NCBI RefSeq assembly: GCF_000203815.1
Contig: NW_004457635.1
Coordinates: 186,001 to 250,000 of the forward strand
Length of the DNA stretch: 64,000 nucleotides
Direction of reading: 5' to 3'
Origin: Cavenderia fasciculata
Taxonomy: Eukaryota; Evosea; Eumycetozoa; Acytosteliales; Cavenderiaceae
Shown: in pieces, positions 47,455 to 60,881 of the stretch
Numbering within the stretch: position 1 is the first letter of the stretch
Layout of the letters: every line of letters starts with the position of its first letter
Program-made: the position numbers and the translations under genes
Notes under the pieces: generated by a model
Database searches by the model: none
What the model was told of the DNA's origin: nothing
The model's input: only the letters and a program-made list of their open reading frames with translations

Positions 47455-47814
47455 ATCTATAAATAGTCATAATAATAATAATAATAGTAATAATCGATCG
47501 ATTGATCAAGATTGAAAATACTAGTTAGAAATCATCATCGATTTTAGAGTATAATAGTATAGTATATTGTATAGGTTGATTGAATGAATTGATATGTATA
47601 TATTTTAAAATCGAACAACAAACTTCTTCTTCTTCTTCTTTACTATCCGATCGATGATAATGATGTTTGAATGCTGCTATTCACATGAATGATTGGAATT
47701 GAATGTCTATATTGCTTGCTGTTTTCGAAAAGACTGTTGCTTGCTGCGATGTGTATGTATGTGATAACCTTTCTGTTCTACCAATCTCGCAAAAAGGTTG
47801 TTGCTAAATTAATC

Positions 47815-47839
47815 TTTTTTTTTTTTTTTTTTTTTTTTT
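47815..47839 (+). repeat. Homopolymer of 25 T
   Basis: An uninterrupted T-run, the longest in the window. Confidence 0.9.
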
Positions 47840-48684
47840 GAATTGGAACCAAAATTTGGAAGTTCACCTGTCCGTTGCGACAACAGGCTGGCAAACAAAG
47901 AAAGTATGCACGTAAAAGGGCAATATCACAGTAAATAAGAACAACAATGATAAAGAAACCCACACATCTTTCCTACAACACCTTTTTGCCAAACCCACAC
48001 AACACTCCCTACCTCCACCACATATGATCAAAAATACTTTAACTATTATTATTATTTGTCTGAATATGATGAATTGAAGATGTATAAACTATATATATTT
48101 ATATAGTTCATTCAATTATTGATAGTTGTTGTTGTGAAAGGGTATCTGGTGATTGATCATATGATCTTGTTGACTATTCTTACCATTCATTCGAATACTT
48201 TTTGTTGGTCCGATGTGTTGTAATACTACTACGAGCAAACTGAGATCGATTTACTAACTAACTTTTACTTTACTTTGAGCTACTAATATTTGTTGTTGTT
48301 GTAAAGATATCTATCGACTATTTAGATGTTATAAATCTATCGTATATCTGAAGTGTCAATATTAACTCGTCGTTTTTGTGTTACTAATACTAAACTACTA
48401 CTGCTGAATTCTCTCTCTCTCTCTTTGTTGATGTTGTTGTTCTGTGTATATATATTAAGAGTTGATTGAATTATTTTGATAAATATAATGATTTGAGAAT
48501 GAGATGTAAATATGTAAAATATCGTCAAAGTCGACTATACGTAGGTATCGAATGAATAAACAAGATAAAACAGACAACCAACCAACTTGCTGTGTCTGAT
48601 GACCCACCTCCCCCTCACTTTATTATTTTGATTTTTTTATTCAAGGGTGTTAATTAATTTATTTATTTACATTTTTGCTCGTAA

Positions 48685-48721
<37 letters not shown>
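48685..48721 (+). repeat. GA microsatellite
   Basis: AGAGAGA repeats with one interruption, just beyond the 3' end of the GatC gene. Confidence 0.9.
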
Positions 48722-48779
48722 TATAGATAGAATACAAGACATATAATATATAGTATAATACTTTATGTTATGTTACTAC

Positions 48780-49443
48780 TTAAAATTCTTCATCATCATC
48801 TTCATCTCTATTGTTTGTCTTGTTGTTGTTGGTACTATTACTATTGTTGTTATCCAAAGTTTTAACTCTCTTTGGTACTTTGTAGAAATTGGCAATAGTA
48901 GATGTTGAATGTTGTAAGATTGTCTTTGTTTTCAAGTAGACGTCATCATCATTATTGTCGCTGTCTTTGGAAGAAGTGTCTTCATCGTGCATGATAATAT
49001 GATCATTTTCGAGTACAGAATGCATTGGCTGTACACCTGTTGTATCGACTTGCTGCATCGTATCCATTGCATGTAGTACACCACCCAATTGTTTACAGTA
49101 TGAATCTATATCGCTGTCCTTTAGCTTTAACATTGACAATGATGCCAAATGTTCCAATTGCTCTTTGGTAACTATATGTTGGTGTTGTTGTTCTGCTAAT
49201 TCTCTAATTGACCATTTTTTATCCCAATCCTATAATGAATGTTGTAGTAGAACAATCAATTAGTTAGTTACCAGCCTATAGGTATGTATGTATGTATCAT
49301 ATGACGATCACATGTGGCTTACTTACAATCGTTGCTGTTGTTGAGTAGGAGCAGTAAGAGTATGAAGATGCAAGTACTTGTTGTTGTTGTTGTGATAGTC
49401 TCGATCGAGATACTGCTCCAACTCTATATAATAGTCGATTCAT
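48780..49443 (-). CDS. Glutamyl-tRNA(Gln) amidotransferase subunit C, mitochondrial
   Basis: Two exons (49443-49327, 49229-48780) give 188 residues. GatC links subunits A and B of the amidotransferase that converts Glu-tRNA(Gln) to Gln-tRNA(Gln) in mitochondria. The N-terminus, MNRLLYRVGAVSRSRLSQQQ, is basic and free of acids, as expected of a mitochondrial presequence. The family core is HIVTKEQLEHLASLSMLKLK, then a short helix and VDTTGVQPMHSVLENDHI. The tail after VYLKTKTILQHSTSTIANFYKVPK fits the bacterial ending FFKVPK. A Lys/Asn/Asp-rich extension follows. The first exon ends GCAACGATT before GTAAGT. Confidence 0.9.
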
Positions 49444-50962
49444 GATTATTTAAGTATTTAATATCGTACGTAGATTTACTACTGCAGTCGAGCTTCTGCA
49501 ACAACCGAATTTAATCAAAGATTCACGACTCAAAAACAGACAACTTATTGAAAACCGAGCTTGTGATTACCTTTTTCCAAAGTATCTGTTTTTTTTTAGA
49601 AAGGGCAAATAACAAGCAAAGATATCTTTTTATCTGTAGTCTATCTATCCGTTTCAAAAACAGCGTATGAGATGATTATAATAATTAATTTAGATATTGT
49701 GCTTTGCTGGAGCCACGCAAACAAAACCGAAAGATGTAACCCTAAATGATATCTTTCGTCATCCACGCCGTTTCATTTAACAAATTATCAAAGACCAATT
49801 ATTATTATTATTAAATTCAAGTCGAGGTCTCCCGTGGGTTTTTATCATCAAAATAATGGAGATTAAAAAGATAAATACTACTCTATGCCCAAGTTTGATA
49901 TTTAATACCAAATCCATTAGAAAAATGCGAGGGAAAGAGTGTACTGTCCTTCCATCCATCCATCCACCTACCATGGTTTGATATCTTGGCATTGACCTTG
50001 TGGGGTTGGTTGACAAACGCAGATTAGTGGTGAGATAACCTCTTTTGAAAATTCCGTTGGATAGGGTGTCACTCACTCTCTGTCTCTTTAAGAAAAATAG
50101 ATTGCGCTTTAATTAAATTCTTGCTCGAGCGCAAAGTATCTTTAATATTGTGTTTGCAAATAGTTGGTGATGGCAACACCACAATCTTTCATCTCTTCCC
50201 CATTGAGCTTGAATCTTTTTTTCAATAATCGAAAAACCCAAAAACGAGCAAGATTGATGCCAATCTACAGAGGTAGAGCCCCCCTTGTTTTTTGAATCCA
50301 CTGCGGTTGACGACAAAAAAAAGTTGGGTTGGAATAAGGAAGGGCGAGGGGTGCAAGCGAAGAGTGAAATCGATGAAGGGGAATGAGCACTCAGAGAGTT
50401 GGGCATGGCAGTGCGACGCACTACTCAGATATTTTTCTGTTTCTTTAGCTATTCGGTTTTTTTTAAGGATTTCAGTGTTCGTTTTTTAATTTAGCTTTTA
50501 ATTTATTTTTAAAATTAATTTACTGCTGAAGCAAGAGACTAGCTGTCTGCACTATTGAGAGTAAATTAAAGACATATTGAATATTTTATATTGTACTTTT
50601 TGCTGTTTTTTTTTTTATATTAAATTATTTCCAACCAATAGAAAACGAATCGATTAATTGTTACTCTTTTGTTTCTATTCTATTATACTATTACGAATCT
50701 CGACTACTATCAACAATAGTCTCATCATTTTGTATTACCAACTCTCATACCACCACCATCCCCTTCTCATCCAACCAGGAACAAAAAGACGAATCAGTTT
50801 TAACAAAAGTGTCATTTGACATCACCCAAACCAAACAAACAGCATAATAAGAATATTATTTATTTATTTATTTATTATCAATTCAATCAATCAACCAATA
50901 ATAATCATTCCTTTTCAAAATTACTTTTTTTTTTGATTACGAAATAGAATAATATTATAATA
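49444..50962. promoter_or_regulatory. Divergent upstream region of GatC and the homeobox gene
   Basis: This 1.5-kb stretch separates divergent starts. A GC-richer block at 50100-50440 contains CCCCATTGAGC, GAGCCCCCCTTG and GGGCGAGGGGTGC. Short open frames there look accidental. The last 450 bases are AT-rich and include (TTTA)n at 50855-50875 and a T-run just before the leader. Long upstream regions are common for dictyostelid developmental regulators. Confidence 0.4.
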
Positions 50963-52806
50963 ATGGAAATCATACAAGAGCAAAATTTAATATTTGCAAA
51001 CTATAACAAAAATAAGAATAATGGATTACTATCGTCCTATGTCAAGCCAACGCTAGACGAAAATAACAAATACAAGAGAGTAGCACATTCGATGAATCCC
51101 AGCCTTAAAAATAGCAATAATAGTCTCTCAACATCGCCAATCACCACTCCTCCACAAGAACAACAATTATCATCATCAAATCCAACTTCAGACTATGAAA
51201 ATGATTCATCTTCAGACATTGAATCTTCATCTTCCAAACCCCATGATAATGATGAAAAGTAAGTAAAAAGTTTAAAAATATAATATGTGTCTCCCCCAAT
51301 ATTAAATTATTAATATTGAGAAACGAGACGAGGAGAGGACAAGTCCACAAAAAATATTTTCGTTTACGAAAAAACCTCTCGTTGGAAAAAAAAAAAAAAA
51401 AGTAAGTCAAAGAAACATTCAAAATATTAATTTCTTTTTTTTTTAGGGAAATTGGATTGGTAGCAAATATATTATTAAAAATATCGTCAAAGGAGATTAC
51501 GATTGTGTCGACTAGTAGTAGTACCAGTGCAACCAGTCTTGTCCCAAATAATGACTCGCCAGTACTTGCACCAGCCAAGTTGGCCGACAGCACCAACTGT
51601 GTTCCATTTGGCGCTCTCAATTTAGATACAGAGATGGGTAATACCACGGCCACCGCAACCACAAGCACAGGAGGTAGCAGCGGAAGCCAAGGTAGCAGTC
51701 TCGCCTCCTCAACCTCATCCACACCCGTCCTCAGTGCATCGGCCACTGGTATCAACCCCGTCGTTTCAACCACCACAGCTCCAGTTGTCACTACTACTAC
51801 CACTACTACCACACCGACTTCTTTAACATCATCTTCATCTTCTACACCAACATCTATATCCGTTTCAGCATCCAACTCGTCATTGTCACTCAGTGCATCG
51901 ACCGACGCAGCCGACAAGAAAAAGAAACGTCAAAGAACCAGTCCAGAGCAACTCGCCATTTTAGAGCAAATCTTTGAGACTGACAAGATGCCCTCGCAAC
52001 AGATCCGCCATCGTTTGGCCAACCAGCTGGGCATGTCGTCGAGACGTGTCCAAATCTGGTTCCAAAACAAGCGTGCCAAGGTAAAGAGAGGCGTCTTTGG
52101 CGACAAGGACGGCGGCGACGATACCATGGACGGCGACGAAAACGACGAGCTCGATGACGACGAGTCCAACTTGACCATTGATGACGGAACCAGTATTTCC
52201 TCCTTGATTTCCTCCTCCTCACCACTTGTCCAATCGGCCGACAACATAGTCCCCTCCATCTCACCGTTGATGTTATCGACCAATGGTTCGATTGCAACAT
52301 CACACCCCCTCCTCACCACCCCAACTTCGACACTCGCCACTTTTTCCCTTTCATCTTCGTCGGGTGGAATCAACACCACCACCTTGTCCTCTCTGTCTGG
52401 CCAACCACCACTCAAGAAAAAGATGATGTCTTCATCATCGAGCTCGGTGCCCATCACAGCAAGTCACTCACCACTCTCACATCAAAAGAAGCAACACAAG
52501 TCGCGTCCAACCTCACCCACCCAATTCAATTTCACTCCAGTCTCTTTTCCCTCATCACCTTCTTCTTCCTCCTCCTCATCCCCTGTCATTGGCAGCAATA
52601 TCAAGTTGAATTCCAGTTCAATTGGAATCCCAACCTCTGTCTCTACCGCCTCTGCCTCTAGCTCTGCCTCATCACCCAACAGCAATTTTAAACAATATAA
52701 TTTTTCGTTTGATCATCATACCACCACGGCCAACAACTCGCCTCCACCTCCATCCTCTAATGAACAATACAAGGAGATTCGTTTTCACAATGTTACTTTA
52801 AAGTAA
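50963..52806 (+). CDS. Homeodomain transcription factor
   Basis: Two exons (50963-51258, 51447-52806) give 551 residues. The homeodomain lies near residues 248-306: KKKRQRTSPEQLAILEQIFE, then SQQIRHRLANQLGMSSRRVQ and the recognition helix IWFQNKRAKVKRG. It has the standard three-helix spacing and the WFQNKR core with Asn at the DNA-contact position. It is flanked by long Ser/Thr-rich tracts and an acidic stretch GDENDELDDDESN just after the homeodomain that may act in activation. No Lys at recognition-helix position 50 (a Lys-Arg pair sits further on). Similarity to one named dictyostelid homeobox gene could not be judged. Confidence 0.93.
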
Positions 52807-53767
52807 AGTAACTAAATAATAATAATAATATTAATAACAACAAATAATAATAGTAGAATGCGTGATCATTCGTAAAATAGTAATAGTAGTCGCAATAACC
52901 AAATCCAAACCAAACCAAAACAATTAATTTCCTGATGTGTTTATAAATAACAAATAACAAAGAGAATAACAACAAATAATCCCAAACATCAATCAACATA
53001 TAACTCTTTTTTTTTTCCCATCCATTATCGGCTTCAACTCCTACAACAATACTCACCACCCTCATTTCTCTTTCACAACCAACAACAATAACAACCAATC
53101 ATGTAAATTAAAATCCATTTTTTTTCTTTTTGTAATAATCAAATATACAGTATATATATAACAAAAAACCAACTAGAAGAATCAATAACAACAACAACAA
53201 CAACAACTTGAAAAATTAAATAACAATAATAATAGTAAATAATAACTTTTTAAAACAAAAAAGAGATTGAACAACAAGATTAATATAATTGTAAATAATA
53301 ATAATAGTCTTATTTTTATTCAATCATAATAGTCTTGGTATCAAAAAGAGTCGTCCAGAGTGTCGTAGTAGGTGTAGTGCAGGAGTATCCATTTCAATTT
53401 CCAGAATATAATATATATAAATAATTCCCTCCCCAACCCCTCCCTCCTCCTCCTAATATACTTTTTAACTTATTTTTTCCCTTTTCCCCTCAACAAAACC
53501 AACCCATCGTGGTAGGAAACAAACAATCCACCATAATCCTTTTTACTTTAACAAATAAACTTTTAAAAAACATTATAAACAAAAACTATCAAGGACCTGT
53601 GCATTATCCAATCGATCTCTTTCTCTTTCGTCTTTGGGTGCACCCTTTATTCGTTTTTTCCGAAAAGTAAAAAATTGAAAAAAACGAAGAGTACTCAAAA
53701 GTACTACTTTATTGTTAATTGTTCTTATTCTTGTTTTAATATTACTATATATACATATACATATAAA
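52807..53767. other. Spacer between homeobox and Dim1 genes
   Basis: It contains the 3' flank of the homeobox gene (AAT and CAA repeats to about 53260) and a CT/CCCC-rich strand near 53420-53500. The Dim1 promoter has TATATATAC close to the ATG. No gene is seen. Confidence 0.4.
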
Positions 53768-54954
<1,187 letters not shown>

Positions 54955-55234
54955 ATCAAATCAAAAAAAGAAAAGAAAACAACAACAATACCCTTTTATT
55001 TATATAAACAAAAAAATATATATATTAATTTAATTTAATTTTTGAATCTCTGGGAGACAAGTACTCAAAAACACACTTTTATCGCATTCTACAATTTTCT
55101 ACATTCGTGTGTATATAAAATATATATATATATATATCTCATTCCTCATTTGTATAGTATAGTAATAGTTATTGATTGTAGTAATAGTAGTAGAAGTATC
55201 TTTTGATTTGATTGTAAAGAAGAAGAAGAAGAAG

Positions 55235-57686
55235 ATGTTTGGAGGTAAAAGTAAATCATCATCACCATCAAACAAAAAGAATGGTTTGTATCTAGAGGAA
55301 AAAGAGGAAGAAGAAGAAGAAGATATCTAGTGTTAACTCTTTCTTTTATCTAGATAGTAATAAGTCTCCACCTGGATTGAATGATGGAGGAGGAGGATTA
55401 AATGATTTGATAGAGGATATTGATATGAATCAAATCGATGGTATGCTTAAAAAGGATATCAGGGAAGATGATATTACATTGACTGAAGATGATATGGATG
55501 ATCCTGAATTACTATCACAACTATCACAAATTGAAAGTGGTAGAAATCTTGTAAAGCCACAACAACATCAACAACCACAACAACCACAAGCAGCTGCACC
55601 AAAGAAATTACCAGCTCCACCTCCGCAAGTGGCAAAGAAGAAACAATTAACCAAAGAAGAAGAGGAAGAAAGAATGTTGATGGAATTTGGTGATGGTGAT
55701 GATATGCCAAGTATCGAAGATGACGATGATGTAGATTTTGAAGAACAAATAGCAACTTTAAAAGAAAGAATCGTAAACTATAAACGTGCTGCAATGGCTG
55801 CAAATCAAGGTGGTGATAAAACAAAGGCTGTCAATTTAATGAGATCTGTCAAGTTGTTGGAACAAGCTATCAGTGAATTGGAAGATGGTATACCTGTTGG
55901 TAAGTACTTGAACAAGTAAACACAATTGATACAACCAATCATGCGTTAATATTAACATTGGTTGTATATTATTATATTTGTAGATACAAAATCATTACCA
56001 CCACCAATTGCTGCAACAGTTACAATTGCACCAACTACACCAACAACAAGACCAAGTGGTAATAGTTCACCTACTGCTACTTCATCATCTGCATCATCAA
56101 GTGCATCATCATCTCTAAGATCAACACCTGTTACTTCATTGTCACCACCTGTTAGATCACCACCAAAGGTTGAAACAATGTCAAAGGAAAAGGTAGAACA
56201 AGAGGAAAGATTGGCAACTTGGGAACTATTTGAAGAGGAGTATAAAAAGAAACATCAAAGTTTGACCAGTGAAGCTTTGGTATGTAATTCAAAAGCAAAA
56301 GTAATCAATATATAATTGATAAATGTTTATTATTAATCATCATTTAATTTTGATGTTTGTAGAAATTAAAAACAATTGATAAACATAAAGCAGTTGTTTT
56401 ATACAAGGAGAGTAAGAGTATTCAAGTATTGATAGATCAAATAGAAATATGTAAAAATGCAATTTCAAAACCACCTCCATACCACTACGAAGACAAGGTT
56501 ACACAGACAGAGATTATTGTTCCACATCTCAAAGAGACGGAATTGGAGATTCTGATTGGAAAGATTGAGTTGCCAAAGGCAGCCGGTGCAGTAGACACTT
56601 ATATTCAAGCAGAGCTGCCATATCCATCAGCCGAACAACCAATCAAGTTCCAAACAGGCACTACAAGTGCATCAACGGCCAACTACAACTATAAGACCAT
56701 TGTACAGATTGAAAGAAAAAAGACACTCCAAAGAGTCTTGGAGAAAAAGAAACTATCCCTTACCATCACCTCCTCTAAAATGTTTTTCATGAAATCAGTC
56801 ATCGGTAGATGTGAAGTTAAATTATCAGATCTATTAGATAAATGTGAATATTTTGAAAAGTCTCCTGTAAGTTTAGATTAGAAACAAAAACAAAAAAAAA
56901 AGAAAAAGATAGATTACTAATAATAATATTTATAGATATTAAAAGAAGGATCTAAAAAAGAAATTGGTGGATATGTAGAGGTAATCATTAGAATGAAGAC
57001 ACCATTAAATGGAAAAGAGTACAAGAAATCATCGGAAAGAGTTTTAGTGATTGACGGTGATCTTGGTAATATCGATACTACTGCATCAACAACAACTACC
57101 ACAACGACAAATACATCTTTACCAAAAGATCCTGTAGCTTCTACTACAACTGTACAACCATCACAACCATCTCAACCACCATCACAACCTAAACCTTTAG
57201 CTCCTGCACCTACCACTAGTAAACCCGCTCCTCCTCCAGTTACAGCTCCAGCAGCTGCTGCTGTTGAAGACGATGAGGATGAAGATGTAGAGGATTTAAA
57301 TCATATCATTTCAAATGATGTATTTGAGTTTATGTTAAATTCTGTTAATCAACAAATAGCCCAATCTGGAGCAAAACCAGATTTACTTGATAAGAAACAA
57401 GTAGGTAGTCATAGTGTAGTTTAAAAGATCTTTGTTGTGGTCAATCAAATTGATTTACTTACTCTTTTTTTTTTTTTAGGCATTAGAGATTAAACAAATG
57501 GTTTTGGAAACACAAGTTGATTCAGGAATGTTAACTGTAGAAGGATACATGAAACAATTAGAGGAAGCCATCATTCGTGATAAGAAATGGGCACAAAAAT
57601 TGGTAAAAGAAGGGAAAAAAGAAAAGGCAATGAAGATTATGAGGAGAGTCAAAATTATGGAGGCTGAGGTATCCTCTTCCAATGAG

Positions 57687-57692
<6 letters not shown>
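55235..57692 (+). CDS. CC2D1/Lgd-type coiled-coil and C2 domain protein
   Basis: Six exons (55235-55283, 55354-55899, 55984-56279, 56363-56866, 56936-57400, 57480-57692) give 690 residues. The family (fly Lgd, human CC2D1A/B) binds ESCRT-III CHMP4/Shrub and limits endosomal sorting. DM14-type repeats are seen early, EEQIATLKERIVNYKRAAMA then KAVNLMRSVKLLEQAI, and at the C-terminus, LTVEGYMKQLEEAIIRDKKW. The C2 domain runs across exons 4-5 and begins ELEILIGKIELPKAAG with YIQAELPYPSAEQPIKFQTG and VIGRCEVKLSDLLDKCE. Linkers are rich in Gln, Pro and Thr. The first donor is GTTTGT, weaker than the GTAAG-type donors of the others. Confidence 0.88.
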
Positions 57693-57721
<29 letters not shown>

Positions 57722-60700
57722 TGCCGTTGTTGTGCGTGTGTGGAGATTATTAACAGATACCTAGATGAGTGAATCGACACGGTTTATTTTAGCTATGGGT
57801 TGTCATACAGACAGATCCTGTCAGAAGAAGAAGAAGAAGAAGAAGAAGAAGATTTCAAATAACAAAGATGAATGTGATGGCATTTGTTGTCATTAAATCT
57901 GGAATCCAATCAAAATCAAAATCAAAATGAATGAAAAAGATGAGGGTTGGGGAAACCTTTGAATCTACCCCAATCAGAGACCACACACTCGCTTTCACTG
58001 TGATGGTCATGGGTTGGGGAATCCCATTTATTATTACTCATGAAGTAAGATTTTGAAAACATGAAATCAATCGATGATTATTAAGTAAAAGAAGAAGTTT
58101 GACTCTATTTAAAGTGGTGAGTTCATGGGCAATGAGAAAGATGGTTGGTGTAGTAGTAGATCTACTAACCGACAACTACGAGTAATATAGTTGTGTTCCA
58201 CAATCACCCCTGTCTCCACACACTCACAACATTGGTGTGTTTGTAGAAAAAACCATAGAAGAAATGAAAAAGATTGATTGATGAACATCGTTATATTAAA
58301 AGTTAATAATACAATAAAGAGATAGTAATGTGATCAGACAAAAAAAGAACAGTTGTGGTTGGTATGACGACACGATTGACATTGAATCAATCAACCCAGT
58401 GTAAAATGGATGGGATGGTTTTTTGTGAGGAGAGTCTTTGAGGTCAATGCGTAGATTCGATTAGTATGTTTAAATCGTAGAGTATGATCGTTGTGATAGA
58501 TTAGAGCGAAGGTACGTGCGATGGGTTGGCAAGTGAAAACGTTTGGGGTTGCTTACACTTTTAAAATAGAACCACCCACATTTGTAACAACGGGCGGCAT
58601 GTCGCAAGGGCCGGGGTGAAATTCACATTTTTGGGTTTTGCGAGTGCTCGAGATTTGGGCAGATGCGCTAAAAAAAGTCGTCGTTTTTGATCAGAGCCTT
58701 TTTTTAACACGAGGGGTTCTATTTGCGTCGCTGTTGCTAATTTTGTTGTGGGTGCTGTTTAGGTAAACCTAGGTTGTGGTCTGTCTTTTCGAATTTGTCG
58801 ATTTAAATAAATACCCTGAAATCACCCTTCTGGACAGACGTCATTTGAATAAGTCATCAGCAACCTAAATACACATACACAGACACAGTTGGATAGTATA
58901 TTTTATAGATAGTTTAGCCAAGAGAAGCATTCGATCCTATAATCAATCACCCATCAATCTTCCAACCTACCATCCAACCATCCAGACAACAAAGAATAAT
59001 AATTATTAAATTAAATTATTATATTATATTATTGATCAAAATCTATTTCCAAAATCATTTTCAATATTCAAAGTGATCTATTTTCAGCAACAACAAAAAG
59101 ATAGATCTACACTCACAAGTAACTCGTAATTCAAGTATATATCTATAAACATTTTCCCACACACACACACACTCTTTCACTACACTACACTTTGTTTGAT
59201 CAATCTGATTTTTTGACCAAAAAGGAAATTAGATTCTTTGTTTTTAAATTATCCACATCCACCCATCCCTCCCGATCGTATTTAATTATAGACGATTATC
59301 TTATAAATAATACACTTGTTTAAGTTTTTTTTTTGAGAGCCCGCAATCAAAAAAACCCGTCCATCAATCTTGCAGAATCTTCAGGGCTACTTCACCCACC
59401 AATCCAATTTCATCGACACACCCGCTCACTCTTTGCTCTATCAAATTTTCATTTTTCTTTATACCTCTTGTTTGGAATCCAAATCACCAACTAGACGAGA
59501 CCTAATATTGCCATTGTCTACTTAAATTTGGTGTTTAGATATTTCACCAAGTTACCAAGCATTTGTCAACAACTCTAGAGAATTATTATTATTATTGTAT
59601 TTAGTAACCAAGCAAGGAGGAGGAGGGATGATTTATAAATTAGTAAATAGTCGTAGTGTTTTAACAAAATGTCTTTTTCATAATATTATTTTTTAGGTTT
59701 ACATCATATAATAGATATAGATAATTTTATTTATTTGTAATAATAATAATAATATAATATATGTAAGTTTTTATTTTAAAAAATAATAATAGTAATAATA
59801 TATTATTTTTTTTTGTTTTACTATCCACACATCACATATATATTTTAAAATCTAAAATCTAAAAGTACCTAAATATGTACATTCAATCACAGATAATATT
59901 TTGTGATCGATCCAACTACCTGCCAACCCATTCATCCATTCATCCATCTACCTTTACCCATTTCCAATTTATTATTCAGTCAGTCAGTAACTACTGTAGC
60001 ATTCTGTCAGTCGTCAACCCAATTGATTTTATTAGTGGTCGGATGACAAGATGATAGATAGGTTGTGTTTAATTAATTATTGTCAAAACATCAACAACAG
60101 CAGCAGCAGCAAACAAATAATTATAATGTGATAATTGGTGGTGACAATAAATGAGCAGTACTACTAGCATAGTTACCATTCGGATCGTTGAACTCACCTC
60201 ACTTATCTTCACACCCACACAATGGTAACAGCAACCTCACTTTCAATTCAACACATATCTCACTCACACAGACCCACCCACCCTCACCCACCAACCCATA
60301 TCCAAAACCATATGTTTTTTGTCGACTAGTTGGAAAGGATAGGATAATCACTATTAAATTATATTATGTGGACAGACGGACGGTGAATGGGATGCTAGCC
60401 AGTTGATTCCTTTCCCTTCCCCACCCACAAAGTGATAAATTTTAAAGTTAAACTGTAACCGCCGTCTTTTGACGAATCCGTCCTCCACCTCGATCATCAT
60501 CCTCCTCCTCTCTTCTTTCACCCCCTCTATCGATACGTTACAAATGAACGATCACCATAATCAATGGACATATCTGGAATAGCACCTTTTTCTTTTAATT
60601 TTCATTCCAGCTGGTCTTTCCTTCACCACTCACCCAGAACCAGTACTATACTGCTGCTGCTGTATCTCCTCTATGATGATCTTGTTTAAAAAGGGTTCAT

Positions 60701-60881
60701 TCATTCATTTCAAAAACAATAATTATTTTATTTTTTAAATTACTATGTTTCTATCTTTTAATTATAATTTACAATTATTAATAATACCAAATCTTTTTAT
60801 TTCCAAAAATAAAATTAATAATAATCAAAAAGTAATTAATTAATAATTTTTAAAAAAAAATTAAATCAATAATAATTAATA
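57693..60881. promoter_or_regulatory. Very long upstream region of the winged-helix gene
   Basis: No protein gene was found in 3.2 kb. Parts: (AAT)n after the CC2D1 stop, (GAA)n at 57826-57852, and paired GGTTGGGGAA words (57946 and 58012) with a CCCCAATC word between them. The block 58440-58800 has a GC content far above the surroundings and includes CGGGCGGCATGTCGC and AGGGCCGGGG. CA-rich stretches lie at 58850-59300 and again at 60200-60300, and (CAG)n at 60097-60112. G/T- and C/A-rich words of this kind are known binding sites of developmental regulators in Dictyostelium, but a specific factor cannot be named. A long 5' leader or an unannotated RNA could lie here. Confidence 0.4.

Larger units (their letters stand above)
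47455..48779. promoter_or_regulatory. Long upstream region of the Sds3-like gene
   Basis: The region holds a 25-base T-run at 47815-47839, a GC-richer piece at 47740-48010 with GCTTGCTG repeats (47716 and 47738) and CCACACA words, and a (GA)n microsatellite at 48685-48721. No open frame with recognisable product was found on either strand. Confidence 0.4.

Noticed and set aside
50113-50421. 102-codon minus-strand frame
   Set aside because: No recognisable domain or context; it lies in the GC-richer promoter block and has no matching exons.
51141-52685. Long minus-strand frames opposite the homeobox gene
   Set aside because: They mirror Ser/Thr-rich coding sequence on the plus strand, which holds a real homeodomain and proper splice sites.
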